From Actinomadura sp. CNU-125 (lineage in GTDB: Bacteria > Actinomycetota > Actinomycetes > Streptosporangiales > Streptosporangiaceae): a DNA stretch of 50,459 bases. Below the pieces are notes generated by a model. It did no database searches. It worked only from the letters and a program-made list of their open reading frames with translations, and was not told the DNA's origin. The stretch lies in NCBI RefSeq assembly GCF_001942465.1, contig NZ_MKJY01000377.1, forward strand, positions 1-50,459. Reading direction: 5' to 3'. Position numbers and translations under genes: made by a program. This document shows, piece after piece, positions 1 through 8,300 of the stretch. Every line of letters begins with the position of its first letter. Position 1 is the first letter of the stretch.

Positions 1-1
1 C

Positions 2-301
2 TATCCGCACAGCGACTCGATGTGGCCCGGTGCGCCCGAGCAGCTTCACGAGGTGCTGGAGGCCAACGCCGTCCCGGACGACGAGATCGACAAGATGACG
101 CACGAGAACGCCATGCGCTGGTACTCGTTCGATCCGTTCGCGCACGTGCCGAAGGCGGAGGCGACGGTCGGGGCGCTGCGCGCCGCGTCCGCCGACCACG
201 ACGTGTCGATCCGCCCGCGCAGCCACCGCGTCGTCGCCCCGGAGAAGAAGCTGGAGGCGTTCCACTCGCCGTCGTCGTGGGGAGCCGCCCCTTCGCGGTG
301 A
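2..301 (+). CDS. Amidohydrolase family protein, C-terminal fragment
   Basis: Only the last 99 codons are inside the window; the frame is open from base 2. The visible start, YPHSDSMWPG, resembles the late beta-strand of amidohydrolase-2 (TIM-barrel) enzymes, where a conserved Asp in a (D/P)HSDS context helps bind the catalytic metal. It is followed by a helix (KMTHENAMRWYSFDPF) like the usual 'I..(E/N)NA..ly.fd' ending of that family. The fold assignment therefore rests on a short stretch. Substrate is unknown; relatives act as decarboxylases or hydrolases of aromatic and CoA-pathway intermediates, which would suit the P450/SDR neighbours. The gene runs toward the TetR gene 132 bases downstream, on the same strand. 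Confidence 0.6.
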   Translation, partial: YPHSDSMWPGAPEQLHEVLEANAVPDDEIDKMTHENAMRWYSFDPFAHVPKAEATVGALRAASADHDVSIRPRSHRVVAPEKKLEAFHSPSSWGAAPSR

Positions 302-433
302 TCCTTGTACGGACGGACGGACCGACGGGCGCGGGTCCACGGGAACCCGCGCCCGTCGCCATGCCCGCCCACTCCCGGGACGTGACCGGCTCCTCTGCGA
401 CAATGTCCGTGCGGTACGAGAGCGAGGTCGTGA

Positions 434-1033
434 ATGGCATCCCCCCGGCGCGTGGGCACCGAGACATCCAAGACGCGGGACATCCTGCTGAACTGCGTCG
501 AGCGGTTGATGCTGGAGACGGGCTACGCCGGGGTCTCCTACCGCGCCATCGCCGCGAGGGCGAACGTGACGCCCGGGCTCGTCCAGTACTACTTCCCCAC
601 GCTCGACGACGTGTTCATCGCGGCGATCCGGCGGCGGTCGCAGCAGAACCTCGACAAGCTCGCCGAGGGCCTGCGGGCGCGCCCCGACCAGCCGCTGCAC
701 GTCCTGTGGGAGTACAGCAGCGACGAGTCGGCGGCGGCGCTCACGACCGAGTTCCTCGCTCTGGGCAACCACCGCAAGTCCATCCGCTCGGAGATCACCG
801 AGTGGACGGAGCGGGTGCGGCGGCTGCAACTCCAGGCTCTCGGGGAAGCGTCGCGGGGGAAGTCCCCGATGCTCGGGGAACTGTCGACGGAGACGCTGCT
901 GTTCCTGGTGACCGGGATTCCCAAGCTGGTCCGGCTGGAGGAGGGCGTCGGCATCGCCGCCACGCACGCCGGTGTCGTGAAGGAGTTCGAGGAGTTCCTC
1001 GACTCGGTGGAGCCCGAGGGCGGACGCGCCTGA
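434..1033 (+). CDS. TetR/AcrR family transcriptional regulator
   Basis: A 199-residue protein of normal TetR length. Residues about 12-58 form the DNA-binding domain, with the helix-turn-helix AIAARANVTPGLVQYYF; the rest is the variable ligand-binding and dimer domain. The ATG at 434 follows a purine-rich GAGCGAGG. The C-terminal half (TEFLALGNHRKSIRSEI) is clearly related to that of the TetR gene at 8301, so the two are paralogues. It lies next to a P450 and two SDR genes whose shared promoter holds a perfect palindrome, making it the best candidate for the local repressor. The ligand is not predictable. It converges with the P450 gene 18 bases downstream. Confidence 0.92.
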   Translation: MASPRRVGTETSKTRDILLNCVERLMLETGYAGVSYRAIAARANVTPGLVQYYFPTLDDVFIAAIRRRSQQNLDKLAEGLRARPDQPLHVLWEYSSDESAAALTTEFLALGNHRKSIRSEITEWTERVRRLQLQALGEASRGKSPMLGELSTETLLFLVTGIPKLVRLEEGVGIAATHAGVVKEFEEFLDSVEPEGGRA

Positions 1034-1051
1034 GCGCGCCCGCCGTTCGGG

Positions 1052-2242
1052 TCACCCCCGGTCGACGATCGCGGGCATCGTGTCCCAGCCCCGCACCGTG
1101 GTGGTCGGGGATCGGCGGGCCGCGGCCAGGTCGACGGCCCAGTCGGGGAAGCGGTTCAGCACCTCGTCGAGGGCGACGCGTCCCTCCATGCGGGCCAGGG
1201 CGGCGCCCAGGCAGTAGTGGGCGCCGTGCCCGAACGTGACGTGCGTGCCGATCTTCCGGTGGACGTCGAAGCGGTCGGGGTCGTCGAAGCGGCGCTCGTC
1301 CCGGTTGGCGGACGCGACCATGAGCAGCATCGCGGCTCCGGCGGGCACCGTGGTGCCGTGGTAGTCGACGTCCTCGGTGACGTACCGCGCCACGTGCGGG
1401 CCCGGGGGCTCGTAGCGCAGCAGTTCCTCGATCGCGTTGGGGACGAGCGAGCGGTCGGCGGCCAGTTCGCGGCGCTGGTCGGGGTGTTCGGCCAGGACCT
1501 TGCCCATCCAGCCGAACAGGCGTCCGGTGGTCTCCACCCCGGCGCCGGCGATCACCGTCAGGAAGGTGACGATCTCGTCCCCTGTGAGCTTGCGGACGCG
1601 GCCGTCCACGTCCTCGAACTCGACGCCGAGCAGCTCGGTGATGAGGTCGTCGGAGGGGTTCTTCTCCCGCCAGTTCACGTACTCGGCGTACATGGCGCCG
1701 TCGAAGTACTGCTCCTTGTTGATCGCCATCGGCTTGCCGGCCTCGTTGCGCAGGTTGCTCTGCGCGTAGTCGCGCACTTTGGGCTGCTCGGCGTCGGGGA
1801 TGCCGACCAGCATGCCGATGGCCCGCATCGGCAGCTCGTCCCCGAGGTCGGTGACGAAGTCGAAGCGGTCGGCGCCGGTCAGCGGGTCCAGACAGGCGAC
1901 GCAGAAGGCACGCACCTTGTCCTCGACCATCCGCATCCGGCGCGGGGTGAAGGCGCGGGAGACCAGGGCGCGGTGGACGGTGTGCTGCGGCGGGTCCTCG
2001 TGGATGAACACGCCGGGCGGCATGACCGGGTCGGCCTTGATCACCTCCAGGATGTCGCCCTTGGCGGAGCTGAGCCGCGTCACGTCCTTGAGGGCGGCGT
2101 CCACGTCGGCGAACCGGCTCAGCCCCCAGAAGTCCTGCCGCTCGTTGTGGTACAGCGGCGCCTCGTCGCGCAGCCGCCGGTAGGTCGGATACGGATCGCG
2201 GTCGATCTCGACGTCGTAGGGGTCGTAGTGGAGATCGCTCAC
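1052..2242 (-). CDS. Cytochrome P450
   Basis: A 396-residue bacterial class-I P450. The heme loop FGHGAHYCLG places the thiolate ligand at Cys344. The I-helix oxygen-activation motif AGAGVETT is at 232-239, with the usual acid replaced by Glu237 before Thr238, and the ExxR pair is Glu273/Arg276. The start is GTG at 2242, chosen because GGAGGA lies just upstream and the product then begins like soluble bacterial P450s; longer open frames upstream run into the divergent SDR gene. It needs ferredoxin and reductase partners, and none is encoded nearby. It is divergent from two SDR genes across a palindromic operator. A role in hydroxylating a terpenoid, steroid or similar hydrophobic compound is inference. 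Confidence 0.95.
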   Translation of the reverse strand: MSDLHYDPYDVEIDRDPYPTYRRLRDEAPLYHNERQDFWGLSRFADVDAALKDVTRLSSAKGDILEVIKADPVMPPGVFIHEDPPQHTVHRALVSRAFTPRRMRMVEDKVRAFCVACLDPLTGADRFDFVTDLGDELPMRAIGMLVGIPDAEQPKVRDYAQSNLRNEAGKPMAINKEQYFDGAMYAEYVNWREKNPSDDLITELLGVEFEDVDGRVRKLTGDEIVTFLTVIAGAGVETTGRLFGWMGKVLAEHPDQRRELAADRSLVPNAIEELLRYEPPGPHVARYVTEDVDYHGTTVPAGAAMLLMVASANRDERRFDDPDRFDVHRKIGTHVTFGHGAHYCLGAALARMEGRVALDEVLNRFPDWAVDLAAARRSPTTTVRGWDTMPAIVDRG

Positions 2243-2259
2243 TGTTCCTCCTCGGACGG

Positions 2260-2301
2260 TGTTGCACGATCGTACAGCGCTTGCTATACGTTCGTATAGC
2301 A
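2260..2301. promoter_or_regulatory. Tandem palindromic operators between P450 and SDR genes
   Basis: A perfect inverted repeat TGCTATACG-TT-CGTATAGCA occupies 2282-2301. A second, weaker copy (TGTTGCACG-AT-CGTACAGCG, 2260-2279) matches it at 14 of 20 positions. The centres are 22 bp apart, about two helical turns, which suits two repressor dimers on one DNA face. The sites sit in the only intergenic space between the divergent P450 and SDR starts. The TetR protein encoded at 434-1033 is the likeliest binder; that link is inference. Confidence 0.75.
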
Positions 2302-2326
2302 GGGATGCGCCGTTCCGGGAGAAGAA

Positions 2327-3103
2327 GTGGGTGGGCGAAATGCGTCCGAGGACGAGCGGTTGAGCCGGGTCGCGGTCGTGACCGGCGGCGCGTCCGGGCT
2401 GGGGCTGGCGATCTGCGCGCACCTCGCCCGGCGGGGCGGCCGCGTCGCGGTGCTCGACCTCGACGCCGACGCCGCCGGACGGGCGGCGGCGGACCTCGCC
2501 GCGCGGGGACACGAGGCCGTCGGCGCGGAGGTCGACGTCGCCGACCGGGCCTCCGTCGAGGAGGCGTTCGCCGAGGTCCGCTCGGCGCTGGGGCCGGTCG
2601 AGATCCTGGTGACCAGCGCGGCCGTGTCGGGATTCGTCCCGTTCGAGGAACTCACCGCCGACGCGTGGGCCCGCACCATCGCGGTGAACCTGACCGGGAC
2701 GTTCCACTGCGCGCAGGCCGCGATCGGCGACATGGCCGCCGCGGGCTGGGGACGGATCGTCACGCTGTCGTCGGCCGCGGGCCAGACCGGGACGCCGCGC
2801 CAGGCGCACTACTCGGCGTCCAAGGGCGGCGTGATCGCCCTGACCAAGGCCCTGGCGCTCGAATACGCCGCCAAGGGCGTCACCGTGAACACCGTCCCGC
2901 CGTTCACGGCCGACACGCCGCTGCTGCGCACCGCCCAGGAGTCCGGGCTGCTGCCGGGCTCGGACGTCCTGGCGCGGATGGTCCCGGCCGGGCGGCTCGG
3001 CACCGGCGACGACATCGCGGCGGTGTGCGCGTTCCTGTGCTCGGACGAGGCCGGATACATCACCGGCCAGGTCATCGGCGTCAACGGAGGTGCGGTCACA
3101 TGA
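2327..3103 (+). CDS. Short-chain dehydrogenase/reductase (SDR)
   Basis: A 258-residue classical SDR. The NAD(P)-binding glycine motif TGGASGLG is at 19-26. Asp44 and Asp46 at the end of beta-2 (VLDLD) suggest NAD(H) preference. The catalytic residues are Asn121, Ser149, Tyr162 and Lys166 (YSASK). The usual NNAG after beta-4 is replaced by TSAA. The GTG at 2327 is preceded by GGGAGAA. The gene is first in a two-gene operon and overlaps the next SDR by 4 bases (ATGA), so the two are probably translated together. It likely oxidises or reduces an alcohol/ketone generated by the divergent P450, though no substrate can be read from sequence. Confidence 0.93.
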   Translation: MGGRNASEDERLSRVAVVTGGASGLGLAICAHLARRGGRVAVLDLDADAAGRAAADLAARGHEAVGAEVDVADRASVEEAFAEVRSALGPVEILVTSAAVSGFVPFEELTADAWARTIAVNLTGTFHCAQAAIGDMAAAGWGRIVTLSSAAGQTGTPRQAHYSASKGGVIALTKALALEYAAKGVTVNTVPPFTADTPLLRTAQESGLLPGSDVLARMVPAGRLGTGDDIAAVCAFLCSDEAGYITGQVIGVNGGAVT

Positions 3104-3870
3104 GCGGCGGGTTCGACATGGACGGACGGGTCGCCCTCGTCACCGGCGGCGGCACCGGCATCGGACGCGGCACCGCCCTGGTCCTCGCCGAACACGGGGC
3201 CGACGTCGTCCTTGCCGGGCGCCGGCGGGGGCCCCTGGAAGCGACCGCCGAGGAGATCGAGGGCCTCGGGCGCCGCGCCTTCGCCGTCCCCACCGACGTC
3301 ACCGACCCGGAGCAGTGCCGGACGCTCGTCGACACGACCGTCCGGGAGACGGGCCGCCTCGACGTCCTGGTCAACTGCGCGGGAGGGGCGCCGACCAAGG
3401 GGCCGATGAAGTGGACCGACGACGAATGGGACCGGGTCCTGGCGCTCAACCTCGGCAGCGTCTTCTTCCTGTCCCGCGCGGCGGCCGAGCCGATGCTCCG
3501 ACGCGGCAAGGGCTCGATCGTGAACATCTCGTCCGGTGCGAGCCTGCTGGCCATGCCGCAGGCCGCCCCGTACGGCGCCGCGAAGGCCGGGGTGAACAAC
3601 CTGACCGGTTCGCTGGCCGCCGCGTGGACGCGCAAGGGCGTCCGGGTCAACACCATCGCGGTCGGGGCCGTCCGGGCGGCGACCCTGCTGGACGAGGCGG
3701 ACCGGCAGGGGATCGACGTGGACGCCATCGCCATGACCAACGGCTCGGGACGCCTCGGCGAGCCCGAGGAGATCGGCTACGGCGTCCTGTTCTTCGCCTC
3801 CGACGCATCGAGCTTCTGCTCCGGCCAGACCCTCTACATGCACGGTGGCCCCGGACCCGCCGGGGTCTGA
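3100..3870 (+). CDS. Short-chain dehydrogenase/reductase (SDR)
   Basis: A 256-residue SDR translationally coupled to the preceding one through an ATGA overlap. Motifs are TGGGTGIG at 15-22, NCAG at 92-95, Asn117, Ser144/145, Tyr158 and Lys162 (YGAAK). After beta-2 it has AGRRR, a basic cluster that usually indicates NADPH preference, in contrast to its neighbour. The pair could therefore work in opposite redox directions, for example to invert an alcohol centre; that is inference. A GC-rich hairpin follows the stop codon. Confidence 0.93.
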   Translation: MSGGFDMDGRVALVTGGGTGIGRGTALVLAEHGADVVLAGRRRGPLEATAEEIEGLGRRAFAVPTDVTDPEQCRTLVDTTVRETGRLDVLVNCAGGAPTKGPMKWTDDEWDRVLALNLGSVFFLSRAAAEPMLRRGKGSIVNISSGASLLAMPQAAPYGAAKAGVNNLTGSLAAAWTRKGVRVNTIAVGAVRAATLLDEADRQGIDVDAIAMTNGSGRLGEPEEIGYGVLFFASDASSFCSGQTLYMHGGPGPAGV

Positions 3871-3892
3871 GTGATCGAAGGGACCGCGGGTC

Positions 3893-3922
3893 GGCCCCCT
3901 CCGGCACGATGCGGAGGGGGTC
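3893..3922. terminator. Probable bidirectional terminator hairpin
   Basis: Arms GGCCCCCTCCG (3893-3903) and CGGAGGGGGTC (3912-3922) pair over 11 positions, with one G-U, around an 8-base loop. There is no T tract, which is common in high-GC actinomycetes. It lies between convergent genes (SDR and the LLM-class oxidoreductase), where a two-way terminator is expected. Confidence 0.65.
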
Positions 3923-3935
3923 GGCCGTCACGCGC

Positions 3936-4877
3936 TCACGGGCCCGCCTCCCGCCGGACGGGCGGGGTGGCGAGTTCGCGGAGGAGGTCGCGGGTGCGGC
4001 GGCGCGAGGCGGCGCGGTCGGGGCCGACGCCGACGATGTTGACCCAGATGTCGGTGGCTCCGGCGTCCAGCAGCGACTGGAGCTGCTTGCGGACGGACGT
4101 CTCGTCGCCGACGAGCGCGGCCTCGGCGGGCGACGACGCGCCGCCGATGTCCATCACGCGCCGGTAGTTGGGCATCCCGGCGTACGCCCCGGCGGTCGCG
4201 GCGACCGCCTCGCGGGCCTCGGGGACGTCGTCGTGGACGGCGACGGGCAGCCCCGCGACGATGCGCGGCGCCGGACGTCCGGCGGCGGAGGCGGCGGCGT
4301 GGATGCGGGGCGCGATGTGCTCGCCGACCGCCTTCACCGGCGCCATCCACAGGATCGTGCCGTCGGCGTACTGGCCCGCCACGCGCAGCAGCCGGGGCGA
4401 CAGCGCCGACAGCAGCACGGGGACGGGCTCGGCGACCGGCGCCATGCGGCCGCTGCTGCGGGTCGACCAGTCCTCGCCCCGGAAGTCGACGTCTTCGCCG
4501 CGCAGCAGGGCGGTGAGGATCCGGATGTACTCCTCGGTGCTGCGGCCGGGCCGGTCGTAGGACATGCCGTAGACGTCGCGGACCATCGGCTCGTGGGAGG
4601 GGCCGATGCCGATCGTCAGGCCCGGGCGTCCCATGGTGGCGGCGGCGGAGACGGCGCGGTTGGCCTGCAGCAGCGGATGGCACGGGTAGGTCTGCAGGAC
4701 GGCCGTGCCCAGCTCGATCGCCGAGGTCTCCCGTCCGGCGACGGCCATCGGCGCCAGCGGGTCGCCGGTCACGATGCTGGCGTACCACAGGGAGGCGAAG
4801 CCGTCGGCCTCCGCCCGTTTCGCCTGCTCGACGATCTTGTCGGGCGTCGCGGCGCCGCCGGTCAGGCCTATGCGCAT
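3936..4877 (-). CDS. LLM class (luciferase-fold) oxidoreductase, probably F420-dependent
   Basis: A 313-residue TIM-barrel protein of the bacterial luciferase superfamily. Characteristic stretches are the N-terminal barrel strand, the helix KRAEADGFASLWYA, the TIGIGPSHEPMV loop and RSTEEYIRILTALLRGE. In actinomycetes this subgroup is mostly F420-dependent, but FMN cannot be excluded. The ATG at 4877 has GGAGC upstream. It is the last gene of a minus-strand run (dioxygenase, SnoaL-like, hydrolase, this gene) and starts 10 bases after the hydrolase stop. It probably reduces or oxidises an intermediate of the same route. Confidence 0.88.
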   Translation of the reverse strand: MRIGLTGGAATPDKIVEQAKRAEADGFASLWYASIVTGDPLAPMAVAGRETSAIELGTAVLQTYPCHPLLQANRAVSAAATMGRPGLTIGIGPSHEPMVRDVYGMSYDRPGRSTEEYIRILTALLRGEDVDFRGEDWSTRSSGRMAPVAEPVPVLLSALSPRLLRVAGQYADGTILWMAPVKAVGEHIAPRIHAAASAAGRPAPRIVAGLPVAVHDDVPEAREAVAATAGAYAGMPNYRRVMDIGGASSPAEAALVGDETSVRKQLQSLLDAGATDIWVNIVGVGPDRAASRRRTRDLLRELATPPVRREAGP

Positions 4878-4887
4878 GGGGGCTCCT

Positions 4888-6608
4888 TCACTCGTGGACC
4901 ACCACTCGCACCCGGTCGAGGTTCCGCACGAGCGCGTAGGGGGTGGAGGTGTCGCCGTCGCGGTGCGAAGCGGCGCGCAGGACGGGGTAGTACGTGCCGG
5001 GTTCGGTGTAGGTGTGCGTCGCCCGGACGTGCACGGTGCGTCCGGGACGGCGGAGGGGCGACCGCGTGAACTCGCCGGTGCCCATGAGGTCCCAGGCGGT
5101 GGAGACGACCTCGCCCGTCCCCGGCGGGACCTGGATCTTCGCCCGGAAGGTGACGGGACGGCCGGCGCGGACGTCGATCCGGTCGGTGCCGCGGGCGGTC
5201 AGGTCGACGACGGGCTGGACGCCCCGGCGGGCGGCGGCGTTCGCGGGCACGGCGACCTGTCCGTCCGTCACGCGGCGGCGGGTCGAGCGCGGAGGCTCCA
5301 CGCCGCGTTCGGCCCAGGCGGCCACGTCGCGGAGCGCCTGCTGGAGGATGCCGGTGTAGTCGACGACGCCGGGCAGGTGGGCGCCGATGTGGTCGGCGTT
5401 GTCGTTGAACCAGACGCGGAGGTTCCGGCCGGACGGCCCGGACGCCTGCTCGGCGTACCAGTCGGCGTGCCATGGGAACGCGTCGGTGTCGAGCAGGTTG
5501 GCGACCATGATCACCTTGCCGGTGAAGCGGCCAGTATGGGTGCCGCCGCCGCTGACGCCCGTGGAGATCGCCGGGCCGACCTCGACGGGACGCTGCGGGT
5601 AGATCGGTCGTCCGTGCTCGTCCCGGAACTGGTCCCAGGCGTCGAAGCCGGGGCGCGTCGGGACCTGGTGCCGGTGGTAGGCCAGCAGCGCGAGCGACCA
5701 CGGGTCGTGGTCGGCGCGGGCGGCGCGGAACAGGTCGCCGAGCGGCGACCGCTCGGTGCCCAGGTAGCCGGGCTCGGTCCAGAAGTCGTCCGCGTACGTC
5801 GGGTCCATCGCCTTGACGGCGCCCGCGAAGCCGAGCAGGCCGTCCGGGGCGTCCAGCCCGAGGACGTACGAGGGGTTCTGCCACGCGCGCAGCGGTACGC
5901 CCATGGCCGTGACCTCGCGCAGCACCGACCGTTCGACACGGGTGAGCCCGGCGTACGGGTCGCCCGAACCGCCCGGACGGACGCGTCCGCGATCCGCGGG
6001 GCGTTGTCCTCCAGGACGAACCGGGCGAAGGCGCGGACGAAGAAGTTGTTCGGGATCGACGTGGGGACCCCGGGGATGAACGGGACCGCGCCGTCCCAGA
6101 CGCCCGTCGTGTTCTCCATCGCGCCGATCGTCTGGTACGAGCCGCCGCTGCCGCCGTAGACGTAGCCGTGGATCCGGTCCTTCGCGGACGCGTAGTGCCG
6201 TGCGGCGACCGTCCTGGAGAACTTCGCCGCGGCGGCGTCGGCCCGATAGCCGGCGGTGCCCGTGACCTGGACGGTGTAGGCGCCGGCGTCCGCACCGGAC
6301 GCGATGCTCTCGGCCGTGGCGTTCGCGTCCTGCGTCGGGTAGACGAGCTGGTGGAACCGGCCGTCCCACCGGTTCCCGGCCGGGAAGTAGAAGTTGAACC
6401 GGACGTCGGTGCCCGCGAAGTGCCCCGAGACCCGGCGGTGCGGGACCGGACGGGCCACGTCGCTCTCACCGTCGATGACCGGCTGGTCGTACATGGGGTC
6501 GACGCAGTCGGCCGTGACCTGCAGGGGCCCGCCGGGTTCCCGGGGCGCGCACTCCGGCGCCCGCGGTGCCGCGCTCGCGGCCGGGGCGCCGGCGAGGCCG
6601 AGCAGCAC
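4888..6608 (-). CDS. Secreted alpha/beta-hydrolase-like protein with C-terminal PKD-like domain (frameshifted)
   Basis: Two overlapping frames make one protein of about 570 residues. The first frame gives a hydrophobic AAAGTAVLLGLAGAPAASAA secretion signal and the nucleophile-elbow-like GGSGGSYQTIG. It breaks at about 5971-5990, and the next frame carries on from GGSGDPYAGLT to the C-terminus. One missing base explains the shift. The last ~95 residues (RIDVRAGRPVTFRAKI ... THTYTEPGTYYPVL) resemble a PKD-type beta-sandwich. GTG 6608 is the only start in that frame after the upstream stop, but it cuts into the signal peptide. A start at GTG 6664, overlapping the previous stop, followed by a second lost base would give a fuller Arg-rich signal. 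The hydrolase family and substrate are not recognised. Confidence 0.6.
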
Positions 6609-6659
6609 CGCGGTGCCCGCCGCCGCGACCCGCCTCGACGGCCGGCCGAAGCGCCGGCG

Positions 6660-7241
6660 TCACCGGGCGGCCTCCTCGTCCGACCAGCGGGCCGGGGCGG
6701 GCTCGTCCAGGAGCAGCGGGCGCCGGTAGGACAGGTCGTCGGTGTCGCGGGTGCCCTTCGGGTAGCCCTGCTCGGTGAAGAACGGCGACTTCAGCACCGA
6801 GGCGTCGGCGGTGAACATCGCCTCGACGGTGGAGCGGCGCAGCGCGATGCGCCACCGGCCGTCCCGCCGTTCGAGGCGGTCGAGGTAGCGCCCGTTGATG
6901 ATCTGCGCGGTGCGCCCGTCCCGGCCGAGCAGGACGACGAGCGAGTAGCTCTCGCAGTGCGCGACGTCCCCGTCGATCTCGCAGGAGTGCGTGGTGATGT
7001 TGTGCAGGTGCGTCCGCGACGTCGCCGCGTGCGCGGGATTGACCCACGCCGCGTAGTCCGCGCCGGAGTTGACGGCGAACCCGTGTTCGTCCGCGCCGTC
7101 CGGATGGTAGGCGCCGCCGATCAGGTCCGCGTCGTGGCGGTCGCAGCCGCGCGCGTGGCGGGCGACGCAGTCCAGGATGTCGGCCCGGTCCTTGAGGTAC
7201 CGGACGTCGCGCCGCAGCGCCTCGAACTCTTCGCCAGTCAC
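6660..7241 (-). CDS. SnoaL-like (NTF2-fold) protein
   Basis: A 193-residue protein with the N-terminal helix FEALRRDVRYLKDRADILDCVARHARGCDRHDADL typical of SnoaL_4/NTF2-like proteins. It is followed by the curved sheet with H-N-I-T-x-H (LHNITTHSCEIDGDVAHCESY) and GRYLDRLERRDGRWRIALR. Relatives include dehydratase- or isomerase-like enzymes and ring-hydroxylating small-subunit lookalikes. The GTG at 7241 begins one base after the dioxygenase stop, so the two are coupled. A role on the product of the dioxygenase is inference. Confidence 0.85.
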   Translation of the reverse strand: MTGEEFEALRRDVRYLKDRADILDCVARHARGCDRHDADLIGGAYHPDGADEHGFAVNSGADYAAWVNPAHAATSRTHLHNITTHSCEIDGDVAHCESYSLVVLLGRDGRTAQIINGRYLDRLERRDGRWRIALRRSTVEAMFTADASVLKSPFFTEQGYPKGTRDTDDLSYRRPLLLDEPAPARWSDEEAAR

Positions 7242-7242
7242 G

Positions 7243-8076
7243 TCAGGCCACCGCCTCTTCGCCGACGAGGGTCGTGCGGTGCATCAGCCGCCGCGACGTC
7301 GGCTCGAACGGCATGGCGCGGTGCAGCATCCCGGTGTTGTCCCAGATGACGAGGTCACCCCGCCGCCAGCGGTGCCGCAGGACGAAGCGCGGCCGCGTCG
7401 CCCATTCGGTCAGCCGGTCGAGCAGCGCCCGTCCGTCCTCCGCCGGGAGCCCGACGACCTCGCCCGCGGTGGCGCCCACGAGCAGCGACCGGCGCCCGTT
7501 CCGCCGCGTCCACACCAGCGGGTGGGTCCTGGACGACACCCGCTCCCACGCGGCGCGTTCCCGCTCCGACGCGTCCGGGACGGCCCTGCTCTGCGCGGCG
7601 GCGAAGCTGTGCACCACCCGCAGGCCGTCCAGTTCCGCCTTCTCCGCCTCGGGCAGTTCCCGGTAGGCGAGGAAGGTGTTGGCGAACTCGGTGTCGCCTC
7701 CCGCCGGGTCGACCTCCCGGGCGGTGAGCAGCGTGGCCTTCTGCGGGACGTCGATGGTGGCCCCGTCGATGTGCCAGTGGAAGTTGCCCCGCCGCATGGC
7801 CGCCAGCGCGGCGTTCGTCCTGCCCGGATCCAGGGTGATCGTGTCGATCTCGGGATGCCGGTGCTCGCCGGTCTTCGACACCAGCGGCTCCCCCAGCAGC
7901 CGGGTGAAGGCGACCAGGTCGTCGTCCCCGATGTCGAGCTCGCGGTAGACCACGACCCCGTGTTCGTCCAGGGCGGCCCTGCACTCGTCCGCGGCGCGCC
8001 GATCGACGAGCCGTCCGCCGGACGCGCCGGTGACCTCGACGCCGAACGGCTCCAGTGCGGTGAACGTGACGGTCAT
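7243..8076 (-). CDS. TauD/TfdA family Fe(II)/2-oxoglutarate dioxygenase
   Basis: A 277-residue member of the TauD/TfdA family. The iron facial triad is visible: His102 and Asp104 in FHWHID, and His252 in WDNTGMLHRA. The arginine for 2-oxoglutarate is in the following SRRLMHRTT segment (Arg263 or Arg267). The family hydroxylates taurine, aryloxyalkanoates, alkyl sulfates and related acids, using O2 and 2-oxoglutarate. It is the promoter-proximal gene of the four-gene minus-strand operon and is divergent from a TetR gene with strong operators in between. The ATG at 8076 has a purine-rich GGAGAGGTGGGG upstream. Confidence 0.94.
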   Translation of the reverse strand: MTVTFTALEPFGVEVTGASGGRLVDRRAADECRAALDEHGVVVYRELDIGDDDLVAFTRLLGEPLVSKTGEHRHPEIDTITLDPGRTNAALAAMRRGNFHWHIDGATIDVPQKATLLTAREVDPAGGDTEFANTFLAYRELPEAEKAELDGLRVVHSFAAAQSRAVPDASERERAAWERVSSRTHPLVWTRRNGRRSLLVGATAGEVVGLPAEDGRALLDRLTEWATRPRFVLRHRWRRGDLVIWDNTGMLHRAMPFEPTSRRLMHRTTLVGEEAVA

Positions 8077-8129
8077 TCCCCACCTCTCCGATGTTGATGA
8101 TCCGTATAAGAGTTATATATCAAATATTT

Positions 8130-8144
8130 GAGAATCGCATTCTC
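8130..8144. promoter_or_regulatory. Inverted repeat GAGAAT-CGC-ATTCTC (AGAATnnnATTCT motif, copy 1)
   Basis: A perfect 6-bp-arm inverted repeat sits 54 bases upstream of the dioxygenase start, in an AT-rich stretch (8101-8130) that also holds the palindrome CAAATATTTG (8121-8130). The core AGAATnnnATTCT recurs at 19251-19263 and 21892-21904, both upstream of lipid/CoA or redox genes. This suggests one regulator for all three; which protein binds is unknown. Confidence 0.65.
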
Positions 8145-8171
8145 GCAAGACCCGTCGGGCGCATCGCCCTC

Positions 8172-8210
8172 TTAGGCGATCGCCTAAACTTTGCTTGGGC
8201 ACATGCCTAA
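8172..8210. promoter_or_regulatory. Tandem TetR-type operators, TTAGGC-N4-GCCTAA
   Basis: TTAGGCGATCGCCTAA (8172-8187) is a perfect 16-bp palindrome. TTGGGCACATGCCTAA (8195-8210) is a second copy of the same length with one arm mismatch. The centres are 23 bp apart. They lie 91-129 bases upstream of the TetR start at 8301 and about 100 bases upstream of the divergent dioxygenase, so autoregulation plus control of the operon is the natural reading. Confidence 0.75.
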
Positions 8211-8300
8211 CACCGGTCCATCGCCCGGGTCAAGGCCCCGCTACAGTGACCGGGGCGCCGGGCACCGGCGGATCCGTCCCACCCCGCGATCGAGAGCGAC

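Noticed and set aside
2243..2809. N-terminal extension of the P450 by 189 residues
   Set aside because: It lies antisense to the SDR gene and across the operators; GTG 2242 has a proper ribosome site and a normal P450 N-terminus.
8121..8130. CAAATATTTG as a separate operator
   Set aside because: A 10-bp AT-rich palindrome in a promoter can arise by chance; no second copy was found.
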